Source: Siphonodentalium dalli
Lineage: Eukaryota > Mollusca > Scaphopoda > Gadilida > Siphonodentaliidae
Assembly (NCBI GenBank): GCA_032622095.1
Contig: CP136066.1
Span: forward strand, 175,335,164-175,399,163
Direction: 5' to 3'
Length of the DNA stretch: 64,000 nt
Shown: positions 37,043 through 48,369 of the stretch, in pieces
How positions within the stretch are numbered: the stretch's first letter is position 1
Layout: each line of letters begins with the position of its first letter
Program-made: the position numbers and the translations under genes
The notes under the pieces: generated by a model
Seen by the model: the letters and a program-made list of their open reading frames with translations, nothing else
What the model was told of the DNA's origin: nothing
The model's database searches: none

Positions 37043-37089
37043 GACAACTTATAACACAAGTGGTTTTTCTTCGAGTCACAACTGCGTCA

Positions 37090-37425
37090 TGTCACATATT
37101 GAATGACGTTGTCGGGAGACTGTTTCTTAACGTCGAATACGCTCTTGTTATGAGCGCTCGATTCAAGGCATCTCGTGGATCATGTGATCAGAACGGATGA
37201 ATGAGGCGAACGGTGCATCCTGAGAGTATTGAATATCGATGTCGCTTGGCCCTCTTCGCTTTCGACGAGGTGATTTGTCAATACACGCGGTTGTATCATC
37301 TGTCAAGTGAGCATCATGGATGGATGGAATTCATGGCCACCACATTCCTCCCTCTACGCCATTATAGCTGAATGCGAAGCATGATCACGCATAGACTCGA
37401 GCGAGGAAGGTACCATGCATGTGTA
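37090..37425 (+). pseudogene. Degenerate tandem copy of the receptor gene's 3' part
   Basis: Bases 37095-37330 align with 36640-36860 of the gene. Shared phrases include 'cttaacgtcga.tacgct', 'gagcgctcg.atcaaggcatctcgtg' and 'gaatatcgatgtcgcttg', then 'tgtcaagtgagcatca.ggatgg'. The frame is broken by a TGA within GATCAGAACGGATGAATGAG and by indels. This piece lies 55 bp past the stop codon, so it is a local duplication. It shows that the locus has duplicated repeatedly. Confidence 0.85.
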
Positions 37426-37709
37426 TACGATTCACAGACAACCTGAATGGAAAGAATCACGGACACCATTAAATTGAATTACTAGAATACAGAGCATATT
37501 TTATTTCACCACAAATGTCTTACTGGTATTATCATCCGATCACATGACAGAGTGCTCTATGTTGGTTCGAGATATTTTTTTTTAATTTTAACAGAGGCAT
37601 ATTCCACCATATATGTAGTTCCTTCTTACCTCTATCGAGTAACCATGGTTACCACAATCAGTAATGTATGGAGGTGGATAACAATATCCAGCAACACCTA
37701 TATATCTTT
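37426..37709. other. Intergenic, no recognised feature
   Basis: T-rich patch near 37570. Nothing else is supported. Confidence 0.4.
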
Positions 37710-37831
37710 ATAATTAAGACGGCCAGTGTGCGTCTCGTTTGGGAGTGATAAACTCTACTCGCTAGCGCGGAGCGCGAGTGAGTAGAGTTTATCACTCCCA
37801 AAACAAGACGCACGCTGGTCATCTTAATTAT
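37710..37831. repeat. Long snapback inverted repeat, about 55-bp arms
   Basis: ATAATTAAGACGGCCAG at 37710 pairs with CTGGTCATCTTAATTAT ending at 37831. Inside these, GGGAGTGATAAACTCTACTC pairs with GAGTAGAGTTTATCACTCCC. The centre is GCTAGCGCGGAGCGC. The fold is nearly continuous for about 120 bp. The flanks show no clear target duplication. Confidence 0.85.
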
Positions 37832-38094
37832 GAAGACATGATTGAATGATCTATCTAATTGAGGCGATGTATTTATCAACCCAGTGATAACGGGACAATT
37901 AATTAATTTTTTGCACGGGATTAATATGAATTCGCCAGTGTACAAGTCATTCTGTCAATAGTAAACTCTTTGACGGTCAACATTAAAACGCCCAATTCTG
38001 CGATAGTGGCTGGAACAAGCATATGAAGATAAGAGATCTGACCCATCTATATCATAATTGCTGTCAGCTAAGTTATATTTAAAACGTATTTACA

Positions 38095-38440
38095 CACTGA
38101 GAAAAATGGGTTGGTCAATATGACCAACTTAGGGTAGTCAACATATTCTCCTAGAGATGACTACCTTTTGGTAGTCAAAATGACTACCTGGAAAAGTTCT
38201 TCATCACGACTAGGTCAGTAGTAGTCAACATGACCAGCATATGCTTAGTCAACATGACTAACATTGAGTCATATTGACTACTGTCGCATTAGTCACAACG
38301 CTTACTATGATTTGAGTCAAAATGACCAGGATCGGGTCATAATGACTAAATATATTTGAGTCAAAATGACTAAGGTAAGTTTAGTCAGCATGAATAGAAC
38401 TGAGTCAGGATATCCCCGGCCGGTTCCCTGCATGTGGAGT
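38095..38440. repeat. Transposon terminus rich in GTCA...TGAC palindromes (left)
   Basis: Starts CACTGAGAAAAATGGGTTGG and contains about nine near-palindromes of the form AGTCANNNTGACT or GGTCANNNTGACC (for example near 38114, 38172, 38259, 38315 and 38357). The opposite arrangement occurs at 47041-47169, ending in an inverted CACTATGAAAAAT. Together they look like two ends of one DNA-transposon family. Flanking bases do not match, so I cannot show they belong to the same insertion. Confidence 0.6.
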
Positions 38441-38499
38441 AAAATGTGTCTGAATGACTAAAAATAATGGGCCGTATTTCTTAATTTGTGTGTAATAAT

Positions 38500-40065
38500 A
38501 TTAAAAAAAACTACTTTGCGATTAATCGCAATATACAATACATATATGCGATTTAGTGCAAAGGTATTCGATTTATAACAAAGGTTTTTAATTAATCAAA
38601 TCAATTTGCAATTAATACAGGTCTTTAACCATATAAACATAAATCATACATCTTCAGCAGGTCTGGGAGAACTCCAATCGCTCTATAATAGCACGGTTAG
38701 GCTAAAATAGACCGATCGGTCATTCACAACCAGAATACATGTGTGATGTGGGCAGCAAATCTTTGCGATAAATCATAAAACGACTTTGTGAAAAATCACA
38801 AACATCTTTGCGATAACTCGCAGACCTTTGCGATAACTCGCAACCCTTTGCGATAAATCTCAAGCATATTTACGATAACTCTCAAACTACTTGGTGATTA
38901 TACTTTACGATTTATCGTAAATATTTTTGAGATTGATCACAAAGGTTGTGATTTATTGCAGATACTATATTGGTATGTGTTGACACTAATGGGCTTGAAC
39001 CGTATAAACATAATAAATCAGACATCTTAAACAGGTCTGGATGAACCACAAATCGATCTATAATAGCTCGGTCGGGCTAAACTAAACCGATTGATCTTTC
39101 ACAGCCAACATGGAAGGGAAGCAAACCAATACTTCAAACAAAAATTAATTCTCATCTCTTTTGGAGATGATCTACTGAGAATATCCAAAATTAAAACTAT
39201 TTTGCGAAAAATCACAAACACCATTACGTTAACTCCCAAACCTTTGGGATAAATCTCAAACATCTTTACGATAACTCTCAATTAACTACTCGGTGATTAT
39301 ACTTTGCGATTTATCGCAAAGATGTTTGAGATTTATCACAATAGTCCGATCAGGTTAAATTAGACCAATCGTTCTTTCACAGCCAGCATGTATCTGGGAT
39401 AAGGGGAGACAATCTGAACGGTTTTATTATTATCGATCAACCAATACTTCAAAAACAAAACAAAATTAATTCCGATTTTTTTATCAAGCCACCATATAAT
39501 TATTTACTGAGAACATTCATAGTTATAACAACTTTGCGATAAATCGAAAACATATATCTGATAAATCGCCAACAACCGTACTTGTCGATTTATCACAAAG
39601 GTTTGCGATTAATCGCAATGATTGAATTATATTGTTATATGTGGGCACTAATGGGATTGAACCGTATAACCATTATCAAACATATATCTTAACAGGTCTG
39701 GGTGAACCACTTACCGATCTACCGTATAATAGACTAAAATAAACCGATCGGTCTTTCACAGCCAACATGCACCTGGGATAAGGGGTTTCACTCTAAACTG
39801 TTTTATTGTTATCTCTCAACAAATACATAAACAAAATTAAATCTGATTTCTTTTTCAAGACACCAAATAATTATTTACTGAGAATATTCAAAATAAACAT
39901 ACATGTGTACTGATATTCAAACAAGCACATTCAAATTGTCAAGAAATTTTGAATTACTTCTCTTATAACAGTGAGCACTGTGCCAGGAAGACCGGTCGGT
40001 ATATTTTAGCCCGATCAGGCTATTATAGTTAATATGTGGTTCGCTCAGACCTTTCTTTATACCAT
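38500..40065. repeat. Degenerate tandem and inverted repeats with TTTGCGATAAATCGCAAA motif
   Basis: A block of about 110 bp ('accgtataaacat...aggtctgg.tgaacc....gatctataatagc.cggt') recurs near 38625, 38997 and 39657. It appears in inverted orientation at about 39990-40060. Between blocks, TTTGCGATAAATCGC-type half-palindromes recur more than ten times. It is probably the subterminal part of the element starting at 38095. There is no coding capacity. Confidence 0.6.
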
Positions 40066-40819
40066 AATAAATATCGCGTAAATAATATGTAATTGTTGTA
40101 GTTTCTACCCTGCATTATGTCAACAAAGCCAAATTCTGTTCGAGAACCTGTTGTAAAGTATGTAAATTGTGTGCGCTAAACAAAATACTCAACATTGGGG
40201 AGACCACACTAATCAACTTTGGTTAATTAAAACTGGCATCATCACTAGTCCTCGCCACAAGATTGCTGGTGTTGAATGGGTCACTGGAATCACTCTCCCA
40301 ACACACAATGCCACGGTGTTGAGTGTTTTGCTTATCGTACACTTCCGATGTGCTTTATCGATAAATGAACAAACAAACAGACCTCATACAAAGAGTTTAA
40401 TGTATTTAATATATGACCCAGTTTGGTACAGCCATAGCGAATAAATTATTCTCCATTCGTAGCTATGCGTCATCGAGTCAATGTCATCGCCTGATCACCT
40501 GACCCATATACTGTAGAATTTCGCGAATACGGTTTCCAATTATGGAAGAGGTTATTTCCTAGCAAAGCGGAAATGTCCGAAGCGTTCTGAATAATAGCCA
40601 CACATGTTTTGATAAGAGCATGATGCATGATCTGAACAATGGAATGGTCTACATGTTCATGTACCTGTATAATCATATACGGCTAAGCTCTAATTGACCA
40701 CCCCCAATTAACGACGTTGACCATCGATATTACCGCGTTGTTGATGCTATTAACCATGATCAATCCTACCATGGCCGACCTTCGTACCCTTTTAAAGTTA
40801 GCATTATAACCACCACAGT
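40066..40819. other. Sequence between the repeat block and the LINE, no gene seen
   Basis: The ORFs at 40169-40444 and 40470-40676 have no recognisable domain. Confidence 0.4.
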
Positions 40820-41026
40820 GTATATTTATATATATCTTTATTTCCTCCATTAATGAAGAGCTCTACAACATATGTACAAGTTCACAGACAGTTATACAAT
40901 GTGTACAGCACAAATAATAAGTCAGCAGATTAACATATTTTACATACAGAAACAGATGATAAACAATTTTAAGCACTCACACAAACAAACATATACATAC
41001 AGTGCGATATGCAGATAACGGAGATA

Positions 41027-41050
41027 TATATATATATATATATATATAGC

Positions 41051-41118
<68 letters not shown>
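41027..41118. repeat. TA and GA microsatellites in the LINE 3' region
   Basis: (TA)n at 41027-41070 is followed by (GA)n at about 41071-41118, with one GAGGGCGAGA interruption. ORFs across it are incidental. Confidence 0.9.
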
Positions 41119-41423
41119 TGGGTGTGCCATCGATGGAGATATCAGCAGGATCAGTCGTACAGGCGCGCATGCAGTCGCTCTTGTAGGTATGCATACCACC
41201 GGACACACACAGACGATGCGACTGACAAGCATACAGACACAAAGATAGCCGCACATTCAGGCACTCATACTCACAATACAGACGTTCAGACATAAATAGA
41301 AACAGACTCACTGCATGAGATACAGAGAGTGAATCAATATGATAGACCCATACAGCCGAACATATATACATTATAAGATGAAGATCACGACGCCTTGTCG
41401 GATAATATCGCATGCGTATAAGG

Positions 41424-42011
41424 CTATTGGGCATTCACATCGTTCAATTCAATTTTATAATAGTACCACAAACTAAGGCTAGCCTTGGTGAAAAAATGTA
41501 CAGCAAAGTGACTGGAACAGTTTCCAATTTCTATTAATTTTGCCGGCATGTTTCCCAAGAAAATGGCCAGTAGCTGTGAGTTATTCAAGGAATCGAGAAA
41601 AATGAATGATTCTATCTGGAATGTGTTAAGGATATCGTACCAGATCTCGTTCCTGAAGTTAGATATATGTATGTGTGAACAATCAATTATAATATGTTCG
41701 ATAATGCAATGGTAATCTCTATTGCATAACAGACAGTGGCCACTATCCTTATATGCGGTATGCGCAAGTAATCTTGCGATCATAAGGAATGTAAATTTTT
41801 CCTGTGGATAGTGGCTACATGAGCGCCAGAGAAGTGATGGGCTGAGTTTTGTTTGAGTTAGACCAAACTGTGCTAAGTCACTGTCTGACTCAATAGATGA
41901 TCGCCATTCGCATTCATATTTTGTGTGTATTTCTGCGTTAACGGCATTTCTCCAAGACGATTTTGAAACGAAGACACCATGTTGCATAAAATGTTCAAGG
42001 TGTGCATACAA
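41424..42011 (-). pseudogene. LINE C-terminal region with zinc-finger-like motif
   Basis: A 195-codon frame, shifted relative to the RT frame. It contains HCLLCNRDYHCIIEHIIIDC, a C-x2-C...H...C pattern found at the C-terminus of many CR1/jockey-type polyproteins, where it is thought to bind nucleic acid. The shift from the RT frame occurs near 42030. The frame ends at 41424 before the microsatellite-bearing 3' region. Confidence 0.75.
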
Positions 42012-42028
42012 GTTATATTTATATAAAA

Positions 42029-43829
42029 TTACAAATATATCCGATATAAATGACTTTGGATTGGCATATATCCCGACAGGTGATTATATAAACGCATCAG
42101 AAAGACAGTTTTATCGGTTTTACATGTACTCATTCTGCATAATGTCGAAAGTAAGCTCAGTTTCCTTTTGTCAATGAAAGATTCAAGTCCACCGCATCCC
42201 ATAAGACCATGTGTGATACACGTACGTGTTTGGGGTGCGAATCCCTGCATTTGTTTGAGACAGAATCTATGGGCCTTTTCTACATGTGCCCGTTCTGATG
42301 TGGTCATTCCCCATATGAGTTCGATACCGTACAAGGCCTTAGGCATGACAATGGACTTGTAAATCTTGAAGCAGCTATATGGAGTAATTCCACCAGGATA
42401 TAAGCCTGCATTAGACAATGAGAAAAAGGTACCTTTAAGTTTTGTACACACTTTATTTACAAGCATTGAGTTGAAGTTAAATTTTTCAATTGGAATTCCC
42501 AAGTGTGAGCCAGAGGAGACTTCTTCAATTTTGCTGTCGCCAAATTTCCAGGCTCGCTTTGCTTTGGAGAATTCGTTGACCGTTTCATTGAAGACAATGA
42601 TGAATGTTTTGGATGAATTATATATATATCTCAACTTCCTGCTGTATTGTAGACATATATTATACATTAAAGTGAGACCACGCATTGAACAGGAAAGAAG
42701 AACCATGTCGCCAGCCTGTCCTGGCGACGAGCAATTTATGCCATTTAGACGGAGACCGCAACCGGAACTCTCTAGTTCATATATGAGTTCGTCTGCATAA
42801 ATCATGTAGAACAATGGAGAGAGTATTTATCCCTGTCGGGCTCCCTGGAATATATCGAACCAGTTGGAGAAAGTATCTCTGTATCGTACACAACAGGTTA
42901 TTCCTGACAGGAGGGCTTTAAATGTGTGCCAAATGTGACCACGTAGGCCTCTTTCGTGTAATTTAAATAGGAGGCCGTTTAACCAGACCGAATCAAAGGC
43001 TTTAGTTACATCTAGAAAGCATGAAAATAATTTGCTATGTGATTCTTTTGTATACGAGATGCACTCCTGTAAGAGATATGAGGTTGCCATACAACTGACA
43101 TTACTCTGATAACCATGTTGCAAAGAATTAAAATTTGTGTATCGTACACAACAGGTTATCCCTGACAGGAGGGCTTTAAATGTGTGCCAAATGTGACCAC
43201 GTAGGCCTCTTTCGTGTAATTTAAATAGGAGGCCGTTTAACCAGACCGAATCAAAAGCTTTAGTTACATCTAGAAAGCATGAAAATAATTTGCTATGTGA
43301 TTCTTTTGTATACGAGATGCACCCCTGTAAGAGATATGAGGTTGCCATACAACTGACATTACTCTGAAAACCATGTTGCAAAGAATTAACAGCTATCAAG
43401 TTTGGCGTGTAAGAGTGCATACGTGTAAGCAGTAGTTTCTCATATAATTTATATAATGTAGGCATTACAGGCCTATAGCTGTTAAATTCGTGTTTTGACT
43501 TTTTGCCACCTTTGTAGATGGAGATCATCACGCCTTTTTTTGCATTTATGGGTACATAAGACAATTCAAACATCTTACTAAAAAAGATAACAAAGTTTGC
43601 TAATCATCACATATTGACTATATATAATATGTTCATTGGTTAGTGAGTCATGTCCGGCCGCTTTACCTTTATTGAGTTTTGGGATTATGGCAGACAACTC
43701 TGGTTCGCTTGCCGGGTAACAGAGGACTTTATCGATGTTGCTGTGTGCATCCGATTTATCAATTGAAGACACGAATGCATTCACAGTTTCGAAGTGGTGA
43801 GAGTCACAATTGTCATTATGGAGAGGCAT
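42029..43829 (-). pseudogene. LINE reverse transcriptase with in-frame duplication and lost YADD
   Basis: The pre-RT motif IPKLNKGKAAGHDSLTNEHI (near 43660) is followed by SYRPVMPTLYKLYEKLL, then FLDVTKAFDSVW (motif A), then GARQG. A TAA interrupts the reading at about 42825, after which ILSP and the rest of the palm continue. Motif C, normally YADD, reads QAGD, so a catalytic aspartate is lost. An 86-residue block including motif A is present twice in tandem. The copy cannot encode a working RT. It is followed by SHLGIP and LYGIELIW, typical of the thumb/connection region of this LINE class. Confidence 0.88.
42881..43396 (-). repeat. 258-bp in-frame tandem duplication within RT
   Basis: Copies start at 42881 and 43139 with GTATCGTACACAACAGGTTA. 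They differ at about four positions over 250 bp. The 258-bp period equals 86 codons, so the frame is kept across the junction. It duplicates the segment from NSLQHG through FLDVTKAFDSVW to SGITCCVRY. Confidence 0.92.
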
Positions 43830-44149
43830 AAATAGTTCACCATAGTAAGAACCCCATGCATTTGATATATCTTGATTTGAGCGGATTTCTTCCCATTGTG
43901 TTTGAAATATGGCGGTGATAGTGTATTGCGTTCTCTCCGCTTAGAGTTAAACATGCGATAAAAGGTGTCCTGTTCTCTCTCTGCACACTTCTCAATTTCG
44001 GCATCACGCTCGCGCATAAACTTTTCAGACATTTTGCGATGCTCTCGGCGAAAGTTACGTTTGGCATTTTTATATTGGCGGTATGATTCTGAGTCTTCTC
44101 CGCAAGGTCAGCCCTCTGCTACCCAGTGTCTGCGAAATTCGCGCATATT

Positions 44150-45184
44150 TTAGTGTGACATTTTCAATGTCTCATTCCAATACGGCTTGAGGTGGCTTCT
44201 GAATTTTACCTTGGGCACCGTGGAGGACGCTGCTGAACTTATAGCAGATACTATAGCATCGTAGTACGAATCCAACGAATGCTTGTCGTGGATATCAAAT
44301 GTAGGGCAATTTTGTTCTACGGCAGAAGCGAACATGTTAGACAGAGAAGGATCTGATGCCATAGCGGACCATTTAAATTTTGTCCCGCTGTCTGTGTATG
44401 CATGTTCCGTTATGGACTCATCCGTGCATAAAATGATGGGTCGGTGGGTAGATACATCTATACTGTCATCGATCAATATATATATTAATCGCACCTTGTA
44501 ACGCATCGCCTTATGAAGAAGAAAATGGTCAATAACGGAACCCGATTCCCGTAATATCGGAGGTACGAACGTTTTGACAGGAGTCGCTTTGAATGAGTCT
44601 TCAATGGGCGAGAAAACCCCTTTGTCGGAATATAGGTTTGCAAAAAGAACACTTCTAGGATTTGTGCGATAAGAGTTCCCATTGAAGTCACCCATGACGA
44701 CCACTGTTCCAAGTGAATTATAGTAGTCAAAAATGGCAGCGACTTTCTGCATATAATAAGAAAATAGTTCATCGGAATGGTTACTTGATGGGAGGTAGAC
44801 TTGGAATATATAATAAAAAGTGTGTTTATTAACACAGAGTTGGATTCCGATTATTCTATCATCTGAAGTATCTATGATGGAGACATTTTGATCCCATTTT
44901 TTGTGCCACATGATTGAGACTACCGCTTTTGGCCGTCCTCGTTTATCTTGGGGAGTCGGCGTTGAGTCACACACAGTGTATGACTTATAATGTGAAGATA
45001 AATAGTTGATGAATGTTGCATTAGATTCCCTTAGCCAATGTTCAGATAATCCGCAGATATCGACCACCTGGCTTTCTAGTTTTGTTGATAGATAAGAGGA
45101 GGATGAATATATGCCTGTGGCATTCCACGACATAAATGTAAGCATGATTATACATATAAAGCAATACATATAGTGGAATGACAT
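44150..45184 (-). pseudogene. LINE endonuclease domain (exonuclease/endonuclease/phosphatase fold)
   Basis: A 344-codon frame from a non-LTR retrotransposon polyprotein. Motifs in order are LTFMSWNATG, ICGLSEHWL (the catalytic Glu motif), VVVMGDFNGNS, SVIDHFLL and STHRPI, where active copies usually have SDHRPI. The domain would nick target DNA to prime reverse transcription. The likely real start is the Met of MLTFMSWNA, not the upstream MSFHYMY. The frame ends at a stop near 44150 before the RT linker, although the linker clearly continues in other frames, so the polyprotein is broken here. Confidence 0.85.
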
Positions 45185-45190
45185 TTCTGA

Positions 45191-47040
45191 ACAGTTATAT
45201 CAATTATAGATCTAACTGTGTATTCTGGAAGCTACTTAATCCCAGATCGAACGAATGCTACCATTCAGATGTTCTCGAGAGTTTGCACGACTTGCCGATT
45301 CCAACTTTATACAAGAGGCACCTTCTGGCCAGAAGTCTCTGTCAAGCACAAACTCAGATTGCTCATGAAATATGTTAATCCTGGCATACGGTTCCTCGTT
45401 CTCACTTGTAAATACTCTAACGACTTCGAATGTTGACTAAACCGTCAACAAATTATTAATTCAAATATTGTTCTGTGTATAGTTAACACGGTGCGTGACG
45501 CTCAAGAAAACCTGGACTGGGTGTAAGGTGGCCATATGAAAAACTAATGCGGAGTAGAGTAGTCGCAAAATATTATTAATAGTGCTGTAGACAGATTGCC
45601 TGTGGTTGCCACATGTCAACCGCTTGACCGTGGTTGAACGGCGGTATGGTATAACCGGTGTCATTAACGCCATACAACCTTGTTAAAGGGGACGATTAAT
45701 TAGAGCATAGGTGTAGTACGTTACTAAAAGCTTGCGATGGATTCAGTGATAATGTGTGTCCCATAATTGGATCCGTATCTCCGAGATTATCCGTCACTTC
45801 ATAAATATGTCACAACAATATCACAGCGTCACCGGTGTTTCGATCAAAAGAATAGCAGACTCAGTAACTGGGCGATATGTCATGCGACATGGTTCTCAAA
45901 TCACGTTTCAATGAAAACTGAAGAATATGATCCATCGTCCTTTGTATCGGTACTTGTACGTTGTAGCCAACAAACTTGTAACTGACTCATGACTGATCCG
46001 TGACGTCATAATTCCGACTATTTTCTACATAATTGTATGTCTCGTAATCCTAGTAACCAGTGGTTGACTTGTGAGTTAATTGAACGGTTTATAATTTTGT
46101 GAAACTTAAGTATCTGTCTTTTGAAATTCACAACATTGCCGGGCATGTGTAACACTTTCGAATGTTACACGGCCTAAGTATGGTTAAAGCTATATGGATG
46201 GGGGTCATTGTCATGGCGTGGTGGTGCGAGCAATGACTCCGATGTGAATGACCTCGGTCATTGACTCTTGGGGTTCATTGCTCATCAAAGCAAGTTTATT
46301 TGTCCACCTGTGCTGATGGGAGCGGCGGACACGTGTTCCAATCAAAACACGACATATCGGGTCCAGGACGTTTCCCCCAGCGCATATATAATAGACAGAA
46401 CCTGGACTCAGGGGACTCTGAATTATATCTTACACTTCTAGGTAAAGCTATCCACGACAAACGTGGTAGCTATGATTATGTGCAAAGTAAAGTAAAGTAT
46501 GATTATGTGTTTTCAGTGGCTGCCTGATGTTAAGTATTATATACGTGTATAATAAATGTCTATGTCTGAGAGTTGCCGACTTAGTGTTAAATGACATGGG
46601 AGTGGTATACTTGTCAAGTGTAATCCCACTGCTGACTGCACTCACTGACTCGGCCTGTTGCTGTTTGATCCGAATTTATCAATGATTAGAATCCCGTTAA
46701 TTTTCGGAGGTTATAACATCTTGTCCCTGTCATATACAAACATAATCCAGATAGTGCTAACAATATTCCAGGTTATTAAGTAGCAAGTTAGGTCCAATTA
46801 TTTGCTAAAACAATCTAAAACGAGAAGTTTACACGAACAACACACACATGTGGGTCATACACCGGAAACACAATTTCGATTTTTCGTACTATAAACCTCC
46901 TACCATAAGTGCAGGGCTAAAATATGCCGCTTGAATGATAACGTTATAGTTACTGTGACACTTTGAATACGATAAGCTATGAGTGATAAAACGTAGCTTA
47001 TGTTTAGTAGCTATATATCTACTTATAATTATATTTTTTT
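45191..47040. other. Intergenic, no recognised feature
   Basis: Several ORFs of 60-90 codons (45178-45378, 45767-45985, 46261-46527) have no recognisable domain. A small AACACTTTCGAATGTT palindrome lies near 46150. Confidence 0.45.
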
Positions 47041-47169
47041 CATTGTCAAGTTGACTACCTCAGGGTTTGTCATGGTGACTCGTGGGACGGTACTGGTATA
47101 GTCAAAATGACTCCCAATATCCATGACCAACCCAAAGGTAGTCATATTGACCCGTTATTTTTCATAGTG
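47041..47169. repeat. Transposon terminus rich in GTCA...TGAC palindromes (right)
   Basis: Contains GTCAAGTTGAC, GTCATGGTGAC, AGTCAAAATGACT and GTCATATTGAC. It ends with ATTTTTCATAGTG, which inverts to CACTATGAAAAAT. It pairs with the left terminus at 38095 at about 22 of 30 positions. Confidence 0.6.
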
Positions 47170-48280
47170 CAAGGACGTGTCTAGAATGTCTCCGTTGAGA
47201 TGCAATACTTGTAATGTATAACTGCACCTCCTTTGAATAATTTCCTTAACTTGAGAAATTACAACTGCACCCTTTATCCGTCTGTTGGAAATTTATAATC
47301 GCTAACCGGGAACAACTTTAAGGTTAGGAATTTCCAAATGATGCCAATAGTCACGACCAATTTCACACACTATAAATAGTGGTTGAAATATTAAACAATG
47401 AAATCATCTGCAACTTATTTTCGATGCGAAATCTCCAACTGATGGTGTGTTAGGCTTGAAACTTCCAACCAAATGTTGAATATTTTACCAAAGTTTGGGG
47501 GGCGTGTCACCGCGTCCGTGCGTATATAAAACTCATTTCGTCAAAGTTACAATGTTTCTCCCGCCGCAACATGCATGTGAGTTGCATGGAGGGGTGCGAC
47601 CACTTACTATATTGTTCAGCCTAATAGCAGAACATTCTGCAAAACTATAATTTGTATCAATTTATACGTTAGAAAACGAAGTAACATTGACGAAATTAGT
47701 TATATATACAGCATTTTCATCGAAATTAGTTTTATTCTGTTTCCCCACACAGAAGAATATCAATTGCAACAATTTCGTGTTGTGTTATGCAATTGAGTTA
47801 TGCAATTAATCAATCAACAGACAACCTGATCATTCGAGCGTCGGTACAACCGCACCTACTTTGTAATTATCTGTAGTTCAATGCTCGAATGCTGGTTCGT
47901 CGATTTCTTGGTAAGACAACACAAGCGCAGTGTCATAGCCATTAAGAGCCACCAAAATAACAGAAGAAAGTAGGGCTGTAACGTCTAAGAAACTGGATAT
48001 GAATCGCGATAACTAATACACGAAGCTAGTAAACACAGACTCCATGGCCGGACTCGTCATCTCCAGTTTAAACCAGCATTGGCAGTCTAGCCAAACCGGG
48101 TCTAGGGGCGTTTGTATCATTCATTTTCCAGCTAATTGACAACTCAATTCGGTGATATGATTATGCAACCAAACTACCCTCTTACCAATCGGACCAAAAT
48201 GAATTATCGTGGATTTATTCATTGAGAAACAATTATCGCTCATTGACTGTTAATCCGATCTCATTCTGTGTTTAAGTAAT
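47170..48280. other. Intergenic with a dispersed-repeat relic
   Basis: 47395-47490 resembles 30110-30235 in the same orientation (shared 'tattttcg', 'gaaatctccaactga', 'tgtgttag' and 'atattttacc'). No gene seen. Confidence 0.45.
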
Positions 48281-48369
48281 GGTTAGAGCACAAGAATAGT
48301 TCTTTACCAGAATAAATCGAGTCGGAGACGAGATTTATTCTGGTAAAGAACTATTCGCGTGCTCTGACC
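48281..48369. repeat. Snapback inverted repeat, 38-bp arms
   Basis: Arms at 48281-48318 and 48332-48369 pair at 35 of 38 positions around a 13-base loop. The perfect inner core is GAATAGTTCTTTACCAGAAT and onward to AAATC. It has the same shape as the hairpin at 37710, with an unrelated sequence. Confidence 0.88.

Larger units (their letters stand above)
40820..45190 (-). mobile_element. Non-LTR retrotransposon (CR1/L2/jockey-like), inactive
   Basis: On the minus strand the order is endonuclease (45184-44150), linker (44150-43580), reverse transcriptase (43830-42030) and a C-terminal zinc-finger-like region (42011-41424). A 3' region with TA and GA microsatellites (about 41027-41118) follows. 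It closes near 40840-40855 with GGAGGAAATAAAG, a possible 3' end. No ORF1 protein is seen upstream, so the copy may be 5'-truncated. It carries stops, frameshifts, an internal RT duplication and a lost catalytic motif. Confidence 0.85.
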
